The notes beneath the pieces are model-generated. The model made no database searches. It had not been told where the DNA came from and saw nothing but the letters and a program-made list of their open reading frames with translations. From NCBI GenBank assembly GCA_052386745.1, contig JBQTJW010000030.1, positions 1 through 15,247 on the forward strand: a stretch of DNA of 15,247 nucleotides. The letters run 5' to 3'. Made by a program: the position numbers and the translations under genes. Origin of the DNA: Panacagrimonas sp052386745. Its GTDB lineage: Bacteria; Pseudomonadota; Gammaproteobacteria; Nevskiales; Nevskiaceae. This document shows, in pieces, positions 7,087 through 13,815 of the stretch. Numbering within the stretch: position 1 is the stretch's first letter; every line of letters begins with the position of its first letter.

Positions 7087-7539
7087 TCAAATCATTGCTG
7101 TACTCGTGACCCGGTACGCCGCGATGAACTCCGGCGGCTGGCGCCGCGGGCGGCCGGTCTTCATGTCGACGCAGATCCACTGGGTGCGCCCGCGCATGAC
7201 GGTCCTGCCGTCCTGCTCGCGGATGATCTGGTAGGCGCGCCACATGTCGAGCTTGCCGGTGTTCTCGGCGATCCAGGTGGCAACGTGCAGCCGGTCGCCG
7301 GGGAAGCTGGCGGCGAGGTAGTCCAGCTCGTGCCTGCGCGCCACGCAGCCCGTCCCCAGCCGGCGGTAGTCCGCAATGCCGAAGCCGAGGCAGACCGAGT
7401 GCGCCCAGGCCACGTCCTGCAGCCACGTCAGGTACACGATGTTGTTGGTGTGGCCGAATTCGTCCAGGTGCTCGGGCCCGACGCTGACGGTCTGGATGAA
7501 GGGTGCGGGGACGTCCCAGGCGAGATTCGTAGCGTTCAT
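7087..7539 (-). CDS. Acyl-CoA thioesterase, 4HBT hot-dog fold
   Basis: This 150-residue single hot-dog domain is of the 4-hydroxybenzoyl-CoA thioesterase/YbgC type, which hydrolyses acyl-CoA thioesters in the cytosol. The diagnostic motif DEFGHTNNIVYLTWLQDVAW starts at residue 26 and has the catalytic-type Asp26, Gly29, His30 and Asn32/33 arrangement. The following stretch with HELDYLAASFPGD and the strand pattern up to RGRTQWICVDMKTGRPRRQP fits the fold. The acyl substrate cannot be told from sequence. The gene lies 30 bases downstream of a small membrane-protein gene on the same strand, so the two are probably one transcript. It is divergent from the SUF operon but has no evident link to it. 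Confidence 0.9.
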   Translation of the reverse strand: MNATNLAWDVPAPFIQTVSVGPEHLDEFGHTNNIVYLTWLQDVAWAHSVCLGFGIADYRRLGTGCVARRHELDYLAASFPGDRLHVATWIAENTGKLDMWRAYQIIREQDGRTVMRGRTQWICVDMKTGRPRRQPPEFIAAYRVTSTAMI

Positions 7540-7569
7540 GGCGGCTCGTGATGGCCGCCATAGTGTGAC

Positions 7570-7842
7570 TTACACCAAAAACACCAGCGGGTATGCGAGC
7601 CGCTGCTGCGCGCGCCGTGCCTTCACGCCGCGCTGCTCCGGCGGCGCGCCGGGTCGCGGCAGGATGAGCATCGCTAGCACGCCCAGCCCGGACACCAGGA
7701 TCTCCCAGCGGGACGGCAGGCTGGACGCAGGCGCGAGCATCGCCAGCAGGGTCCAGTACACCAGCACGCCCTGCCCCAGCCGGTAGAGGAGGCGGTGCAG
7801 AACGCGGCGGCGGAAATGCGCGGGCGATGCGGGCGCGGACAT
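7570..7842 (-). CDS. Small hypothetical protein with two membrane helices
   Basis: A 90-residue protein with an arginine-rich N-terminus (HFRRRVLHRLLYRLG), then two hydrophobic stretches at about residues 23-40 and 46-62, and a basic, arginine-rich tail from about 70. This pattern suggests a two-helix inner-membrane protein. I do not recognise a family. The start is uncertain: ATG at 7842 gives the sensible topology, while a GTG at 7896 would add 18 residues; neither has a clear ribosome-binding site. It precedes the thioesterase gene by 30 bases. Chance coding is possible but less likely, given the hydrophobic pattern and spacing. Confidence 0.6.
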   Translation of the reverse strand: MSAPASPAHFRRRVLHRLLYRLGQGVLVYWTLLAMLAPASSLPSRWEILVSGLGVLAMLILPRPGAPPEQRGVKARRAQQRLAYPLVFLV

Positions 7843-7942
7843 GGAGGTGATCGGGGCTGATGTCGAAACCCATTCGAACCGAAATGCTCCCGCCACGGAA
7901 GGATTCGATGGGTCTTACATTCGTCCATCGCGGAATAAGGCG

Positions 7943-7972
7943 TTGCCGGGCTCGTGCGCGGCGCGCTAAACT
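7943..7972 (+). promoter_or_regulatory. Candidate sigma70 promoter of the SUF operon
   Basis: TTGCCG (7943-7948) and TAAACT (7967-7972) are separated by 18 bases and lie 50 bases ahead of the regulator's ATG. Transcription would start near 7979. The sequence over and after the -10 (AACTTCAAACCGTACC) contains CAAAC, the core of IscR type-2 sites, but the rest of that consensus fits only partly. Autoregulation by the Rrf2 protein is plausible, not shown. Confidence 0.4.
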
Positions 7973-8021
7973 TCAAACCGTACCACTTCAGTCTTATTTA
8001 ACTTCCTTCCTGCGACCCCGC

Positions 8022-8501
8022 ATGTTCAAGCTCGGCAAGCTCACCGACTACGGCACCGTCCTGATGACGGCGCTGGCGGTGGACCCTGCCCGCCAGCGCA
8101 CGGCGCAGGAGCTGGCCACGCGCACGCACCTGGCGGCGCCCACCGTGGCCAAGCTGCTCAAGCTGCTCGGCAAGGCCGGACTGGTGGAATCGCTGCGCGG
8201 CGCGCACGGCGGCTACCGGCTGGCACGTTCGCCGGACAGCATCTCGGTGGCGGACATCGTGTCCGCCCTGCAAGGGCCGATCGCGCTGACCGAGTGCGCG
8301 GTCCACGCCGGCTGCGGCATCGAGTCGCACTGCGGCGTGCGGTCCAACTGGCGCGTGATCAACGACGCCATCCGCAGCGCGCTGGAAGCCGTGACCCTGG
8401 CGCAGATGACCTTGCCGCTGCAGCGCAGCGCGGCCCCGCGGGGTGATCGTGCCAGCCACGACATCCCCATCCGTTTCTCGTCTCCGCCACCGCGCGGATA
8501 G
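8022..8501 (+). CDS. Rrf2-family SUF operon regulator
   Basis: This 159-residue Rrf2/IscR-type regulator matches the 'SUF system Fe-S cluster assembly regulator' group. A winged helix-turn-helix fills residues 1-80 (MFKLGKLTDYGTVLMTALA, RTAQELATRTHLAAPTVAKL, then the wing LRGAHGGYRLAR). Three cysteines, Cys92, Cys98 and Cys104, fall at exactly the residue numbers of the [2Fe-2S] ligands of E. coli IscR. The fourth IscR ligand, His107, is replaced by Arg, with a histidine at 103 instead. The start at 8022 is fixed by homology; longer frames upstream are arginine-rich noise. No Shine-Dalgarno is visible. The last 20 or so residues are proline/serine-rich. It heads the operon, ending 19 bases before sufB, and probably represses or tunes it according to cluster supply. 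Confidence 0.93.
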   Translation: MFKLGKLTDYGTVLMTALAVDPARQRTAQELATRTHLAAPTVAKLLKLLGKAGLVESLRGAHGGYRLARSPDSISVADIVSALQGPIALTECAVHAGCGIESHCGVRSNWRVINDAIRSALEAVTLAQMTLPLQRSAAPRGDRASHDIPIRFSSPPPRG

Positions 8502-8520
8502 ACCCGTACCGGCCACCCTC

Positions 8521-10008
<1,488 letters not shown>

Positions 10009-10011
10009 TCC

Positions 10012-10212
10012 ATGCCGATCATCCGCGTCGAGATGTGGGAGGGCCGCACGCTCGAACAGAAGCGTGAGCTGGTGGACGTGTTCACGCGCGAGATGGTCCG
10101 CATCTGCGGCGGCAACGCCGGCAGCGTCTATGTCGTCATCGACGACGTGAAAAAAGAAAACTGGGGCGCAGGCGGCCAGCTGTGCTCCGACAAATTCCCC
10201 GAGAAGCCGTAA
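10012..10212 (+). CDS. 4-oxalocrotonate tautomerase family protein inside the suf operon
   Basis: A 66-residue member of the tautomerase superfamily, whose members use an N-terminal proline as a general base after removal of methionine. Here that is MPIIRVEMWEGRTLEQKREL. Numbered from the proline, Pro1 and Arg11 match Pseudomonas putida 4-oxalocrotonate tautomerase, as does the C-terminal GxGG-L-SDK segment. By my alignment the other catalytic residues differ: Arg39 becomes Tyr39 and Phe50 becomes Trp50. It starts 3 bases after sufB and its TAA overlaps the sufC ATG (TAATG), so it is translated as part of the operon. Small size and beta-alpha-beta pattern imply a hexamer of about 7 kDa chains. 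The substrate is unknown, and a role in Fe-S assembly is not established. Confidence 0.92.
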   Translation: MPIIRVEMWEGRTLEQKRELVDVFTREMVRICGGNAGSVYVVIDDVKKENWGAGGQLCSDKFPEKP

Positions 10213-10955
10213 TGCTTGAAATTCAGAACCTGCACGCCCGCGCCGAATCCAAGGACATCCTCAAGGGCATCACCCTGTCGGTGAAGCCGGGGCAGGTGCA
10301 CGCCATCATGGGCCCCAATGGCTCGGGCAAGTCCACGCTGGCGCACGTGCTCGCCGGCCGCGAGGGCTACGAGGTAACCCAGGGCAGCGTGCAGCTGCTC
10401 GGCGAGGACCTGCTGGACATGGTCCCCGAGGCGCGCGCGGCCCACGGCGTGTTCCTGGGCTTCCAGTACCCGGTCGAGATTCCCGGGGTGTCCAACCTGT
10501 ACTTCCTCAAGGCCGCGCTCAACGCGCAGCGCAAGACGCGCGGCGAACAGGAACTGGATGCCGCGGCGTTCCTGGCCTACGTCAAGCAGCGCGTGGCGCA
10601 GATGAAGATGGACGTGAAGATGCTGCATCGCGGCGTCAACGAAGGCTTTTCCGGCGGCGAGAAAAAGCGCAACGAGATCCTGCAGATGCTCGTGCTGGAA
10701 CCGCGGCTGATGATTTTGGACGAGACCGATTCCGGCCTGGACATCGACGCGCTCAAGATCGTTTCTGACGGCATCAACGCCCTACGCTCGCCCGAGCGCG
10801 CCACGCTGCTCATCACCCACTACCAGCGCCTGCTCGACTACGTGCAGCCGGATGTGGTGCACGTGCTCGCAGGCGGCCGCATCGTGAAGTCCGGCGGGCC
10901 GGAACTCGCGCGCGAGCTGGAAGAAAAAGGCTACGGCTGGCTGCAGGCGGCCTGA
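10212..10955 (+). CDS. sufC: SUF complex ATPase SufC
   Basis: This ABC-type ATPase drives conformational change in the SufBCD scaffold. At 247 residues it is the usual size. Motifs in order: Walker A GPNGSGKST (34-42), Q-loop Gln85 in FLGFQYPVEIPGV, signature FSGGEKKR (146-153), Walker B LMILDETDSGLD with catalytic Glu171, and H-loop His203 in LLITHYQRLL. The SufC-typical EKKRNEILQM follows the signature. The ATG at 10212 overlaps the tautomerase stop, and GAGAAG five bases upstream may help initiation; a longer in-frame start at 10182 lies inside the tautomerase gene and is less likely. One base separates it from sufD. Confidence 0.98.
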   Translation: MLEIQNLHARAESKDILKGITLSVKPGQVHAIMGPNGSGKSTLAHVLAGREGYEVTQGSVQLLGEDLLDMVPEARAAHGVFLGFQYPVEIPGVSNLYFLKAALNAQRKTRGEQELDAAAFLAYVKQRVAQMKMDVKMLHRGVNEGFSGGEKKRNEILQMLVLEPRLMILDETDSGLDIDALKIVSDGINALRSPERATLLITHYQRLLDYVQPDVVHVLAGGRIVKSGGPELARELEEKGYGWLQAA

Positions 10956-10956
10956 G

Positions 10957-12051
10957 ATGCAGAGCCTGGATGCTTACACGCAGGCCTTCGCCGGCCTGCC
11001 GGAAACCGCCCGCACGCCGGCGCGCGTGGCCGCCTTCCAGCGCCTGCTCGCGCTGGGCCTGCCGACCACCGACCAGGAAGACTGGAAGTACACCGACCTG
11101 TCGGCGCTGCGCGCGCTCGCACCCGAGACCACGGCCATCGGCAGTCAACCCCTCGCGGCGCTGCCGGAAGGCGCGGATGGCCTCGACGCGCTCAACGCCG
11201 CCTTCGCCACCGGCGGCATCGATCGCGACATCCCCTCCGACACCGCGCATGCGGAACCCCTGGTTGCCGCGGGCAAGGGGCACCGGCGCCATCGCCTGCG
11301 TCTCGGCCGCAACGCGCAGGTGCTGCTGCGCCTGGACGCGGACGCGGACGCCCGCTTCCAGTCGATCTTCCTCGACGTGGAGCTTGCCGAAGGCGCTAGC
11401 CTGCAACTGCTGCGCGTGCAGAACGCCGCCGCGGGCGCGCACCACGTCACCCGCACCCGGGCGCGCCTGGGCCGCAACGCGCGGCTGGACGTCTCGACGC
11501 TCGATCTCGGCGGGCAGCTGTCGCGGCACGACCTGGACATCGCCTTGGCCGAACCCGGCGCGGAAGTGGCGTTGCGCAGCCTGTTCATCGCCGGCGGTAC
11601 GGGCCTGGTGGACAACCACATCCGCATCGATCACCAGGCGCCACACGGCACCAGCCGCATGCTCGTCCGCGGGCTGGCGGGCGACGCGGGCCGCGGCGTG
11701 TTCAACGGCAAGATCGTGGTGCGTCCGGGCGCGCAGAAGACTGACTCCGAGCAGCGCGTGGCCAATCTTTTGCTCTCGCCCAAGGCCGAGATCAACGCCA
11801 AGCCCGAGCTGGAGATCTACGCCGACGACGTCAAGTGCGCGCACGGCGCCACCTTTGGCCAGCTCGATCTCAAGGCGCTGTTCTACCTGCGCTCGCGCGG
11901 CGTGCCCGAGGCCGAGGCCCGCGCCCTGCTGACGCTGGCCTTCGCGATGGAACCGCTGCGCCAGATTCCGCACGCGGGCTTCCGCGCCGAGGCGATCCGC
12001 CTGGTGACGGCGCACCTGGGCGCCGAAGCCGACGACACGGTGATCGAATGA
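10957..12051 (+). CDS. sufD: SUF complex subunit SufD
   Basis: It is a partner of SufB in the SufBCD scaffold, needed for iron entry in E. coli. The 364 residues show the family's QEDWKYTDLSAL near residue 40. In the C-terminal half are VDNHIRIDHQAPHGTSR, the FNGKIVVRPGAQKTDSEQ core and DVKCAHGATFGQLD, with Cys294 and His296 (His296 aligns with E. coli SufD His360), then FYLRSRGVPEAEARALL. It is about 60 residues shorter than E. coli SufD, the shortfall lying between the N-terminal helices and the beta-helix (about residues 60-110). The frame is intact, so this is a compact form rather than a broken gene. The stop codon overlaps the sufS start (ATGA). Confidence 0.97.
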   Translation: MQSLDAYTQAFAGLPETARTPARVAAFQRLLALGLPTTDQEDWKYTDLSALRALAPETTAIGSQPLAALPEGADGLDALNAAFATGGIDRDIPSDTAHAEPLVAAGKGHRRHRLRLGRNAQVLLRLDADADARFQSIFLDVELAEGASLQLLRVQNAAAGAHHVTRTRARLGRNARLDVSTLDLGGQLSRHDLDIALAEPGAEVALRSLFIAGGTGLVDNHIRIDHQAPHGTSRMLVRGLAGDAGRGVFNGKIVVRPGAQKTDSEQRVANLLLSPKAEINAKPELEIYADDVKCAHGATFGQLDLKALFYLRSRGVPEAEARALLTLAFAMEPLRQIPHAGFRAEAIRLVTAHLGAEADDTVIE

Positions 12052-13262
12052 GCCGCGCGCCCTTCGACCTTGAAGCCGTCCGCGCCCAGTTCCCGATCCT
12101 GGCCGAGAAGATCCACGGCAAGCGGCTGGCGTACCTGGACAACGCCGCGACGACGCAGAAGCCCGAGGCCGTCCTGCAGGCGCTCGACCGCTATTACCGC
12201 CACGCCAACAGCAACGTGCACCGCGCCGTGCACGAGCTGGCGGCGCGCGCCACCACCCAGTACGAGGCCGCGCGCGACCGCATCGCCGCCTTCTTCAAGG
12301 TGGCGCGCGAGGAAATCGTGTTCACCCGCGGCACCACCGAGGCCATCAACCTCGTCGCGCGCAGCTTCCTGGCGCCGCGCCTCGCGCCCGGCGACGAGGT
12401 ACTGGTGACCGGCATGGAGCACCACTCCAACATCGTGCCCTGGCAGCTGGCCGGGGCGAAGACCGTCGCTGCGCGCGTCCACGACGACGGCTCGCTGGAC
12501 CTGGACGACTGGCGCCGCAAGCTGAGCGCGCGCACCCGGCTGGTGGCCGTGGTGCAGGTGTCGAATTCACTCGGCACCATCAACCCGGTCGGCGAGATGA
12601 TCCGCGAGGCGCACGCGCGCGGCATCCCGGTGCTGGTCGACGGCGCGCAGGCCATCGCGCACCAGGCGCTGGACCTGCACGCGCTGGACGCCGATTTCTT
12701 CGCCTGCTCCGCGCACAAGGCCTACGGGCCCACCGGTTTCGGCGTGCTCTACGCGAAGCGCGAGCACCTGAAAGCCATGCCGCCTTGGCACGGCGGCGGC
12801 GACATGATCCGCACCGTCGCGTTCGAGGGCAGCACCTGGAACGAGGTCCCGTACAAGTTCGAGGCCGGCACGCCGGACATGGCCGGCGCCATCGGCTTTG
12901 CCGCCGCGCTCGACTGGATCGATTCCGTGGGCCTGGAGCACATCCACGCCCACGAACAGCAGCTGCTCGCGTACGGCACGGCGCGACTGGCGGAAGTGCC
13001 CGGCCTGCGCCTCGTCGGCACCGCCGCCAGCAAGGCCTGCGTGCTGTCCTTCGTCATGGACAACGCCCATGCCCACGACTTGGGCAGCATCCTGGACCAG
13101 GAAGGCGTCGCGGTCCGCACCGGCCACCACTGCACCATGCCACTGATGGCGCGCTTCGGCATTTCCGCCACCGCGCGGGCGTCTTTGGCGGTTTACAACG
13201 GTCCGGATGATGTCGATCAGCTTGCTGCCGCATTAGGCAAAGCGAGCCGGTTGATGGCTTGA
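12048..13262 (+). CDS. sufS: Cysteine desulfurase SufS
   Basis: This pyridoxal-phosphate enzyme converts cysteine to alanine and supplies persulfide sulfur for cluster assembly. It has 404 residues, the normal length for a group II (SufS/CsdA) desulfurase. Visible landmarks: YLDNAATTQKP near 29-39, MEHHSNIVPWQ (123-133), the cofactor aspartate in LVDGAQ (Asp198), Lys224 in SAHKAYGPTG forming the Schiff base, and the persulfide cysteine Cys362 in RTGHHCTMPLM. The ATG at 12048 overlaps the sufD stop, which decides the start. It is the last gene of the operon in view; no sufE, sufU, sufA or sufT follows before the 553-base non-coding stretch. Confidence 0.98.
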   Translation: MSRAPFDLEAVRAQFPILAEKIHGKRLAYLDNAATTQKPEAVLQALDRYYRHANSNVHRAVHELAARATTQYEAARDRIAAFFKVAREEIVFTRGTTEAINLVARSFLAPRLAPGDEVLVTGMEHHSNIVPWQLAGAKTVAARVHDDGSLDLDDWRRKLSARTRLVAVVQVSNSLGTINPVGEMIREAHARGIPVLVDGAQAIAHQALDLHALDADFFACSAHKAYGPTGFGVLYAKREHLKAMPPWHGGGDMIRTVAFEGSTWNEVPYKFEAGTPDMAGAIGFAAALDWIDSVGLEHIHAHEQQLLAYGTARLAEVPGLRLVGTAASKACVLSFVMDNAHAHDLGSILDQEGVAVRTGHHCTMPLMARFGISATARASLAVYNGPDDVDQLAAALGKASRLMA

Positions 13263-13286
13263 CCGTTCGCGCTGACGCGGAGCGCC

Positions 13287-13303
13287 TTCGGTCTGCGACC
13301 GAA
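13287..13303 (+). terminator. Hairpin just after sufS
   Basis: TTCGGTC, loop TGC, GACCGAA forms a perfect 7-bp stem 24 bases past the sufS stop codon. It is followed by ACAACATC, not a T run, so it may terminate weakly or protect the 3' end of the operon messenger. Confidence 0.35.
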
Positions 13304-13389
13304 ACAACATCAACCACCGTCTGTACCCTCCACCTTACCGCTCGCACGGTGTGGTGCGTCTCCATATAGAAAAACTATAAAAATTTCAC

Positions 13390-13416
13390 TTGCGATTGCT
13401 TTCTTGTCGGGATAAT
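13390..13416 (+). promoter_or_regulatory. Candidate promoter within the suf-GH5 gap
   Basis: TTGCGA (13390-13395) and GATAAT (13411-13416) resemble -35 and -10 boxes, separated by 15 bases, which is short. It lies directly after an AT-rich stretch with ACTATAAAAATTTC that could serve as an upstream element. Transcription would run toward the hairpin cluster and the GH5 gene. Confidence 0.35.
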
Positions 13417-13422
13417 CTCAAA

Positions 13423-13603
13423 TCGCGCTTCGGTAGAAGTGGAATTAAGAAATCTCGGGAAGCCGGGGTCGATCAATTCCGCAACTGCCGAGGTTCAGCC
13501 GGGGGGCTGAGCGCGTAGGACGTTGACACCATTGTGCTCGGTGATCGATTGAGTTTGTGCTGACAGCATTTGCTGTCGTGGCGGGGCCTGCGCGGCCCCG
13601 CCA
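13423..13603 (+). ncRNA. Putative structured RNA (small RNA or leader)
   Basis: From the predicted start near 13423 to the GC-rich hairpin ending at 13603 the transcript would be about 180 bases. Dyads seen: GGAATT (13441-13446) with AATTCC (13475-13480); TCTCGG (13453-13458) with CCGAGG (13488-13493), interleaved so as to allow a pseudoknot; TCAGCC-GGGG-GGCTGA (13495-13510); GACAGC-ATTT-GCTGTC (13562-13577); and the terminal stem. No known RNA family is recognised. Confidence 0.3.
13579..13603 (+). terminator. Strong GC-rich hairpin, possible terminator
   Basis: A perfect 10-bp stem (arms TGGCGGGGCC and GGCCCCGCCA) with loop TGCGC is followed by TTTAATCTCCCGGTTTTTT. The immediate T tract is short, but six T's lie about a dozen bases on, inside the loop of a second hairpin (TCTCCCG/CGGGAGA, 13609-13632). 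Confidence 0.45.
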
Positions 13604-13815
13604 TTTAATCTCCCGGTTTTTTACGCGGGAGAAGTTCGTCGAACCCAACTCAAGCATCACGAAAACAGCTTGCTGTGTTGTCCGGCAGTTCGGCCTGTGC
13701 CGATTCCGGCATTCCCCCAGAAGCATGCCTTTCGCGATGGTGGCGAGGATGAGCCAACCCGTTCTGGGGCACCCAACGCTGGGGGCCACTTCAGCCATTG
13801 ACCGGGATCTGTTCG

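Larger units (their letters stand above)
13263..13815. other. Long non-coding region between suf operon and GH5 gene
   Basis: No convincing protein gene is seen; short frames on both strands run straight through perfect hairpins and match nothing I recognise. It contains a hairpin after sufS (13287-13303), an AT-rich segment (13362-13390), a promoter-like pair (13390-13416), then at least seven stem-forming dyads between 13441 and 13711. It may serve as operon terminator, a small-RNA locus, and a long structured leader for the downstream gene. Confidence 0.6.

Noticed and set aside
7013..7873. 286-codon minus-strand frame spanning the thioesterase and small membrane gene
   Set aside because: Arg/Pro/Ala-rich and out of frame with both better-supported genes.
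10813..12015. 400-codon minus-strand frame across sufC and sufD
   Set aside because: Arginine/alanine-rich shadow of sufD with no family pattern.
13643..13780. Two ACCCAAC heptamers resembling integron inverse-core sites
   Set aside because: No matching GTTRRRY partner at attC distance was found.
13445..13798. 117-codon minus-strand frame in the suf-GH5 gap
   Set aside because: It passes through five perfect hairpins, has no recognisable domain and no ribosome-binding site; the RNA structure explains the region better, although I cannot fully exclude a small gene.
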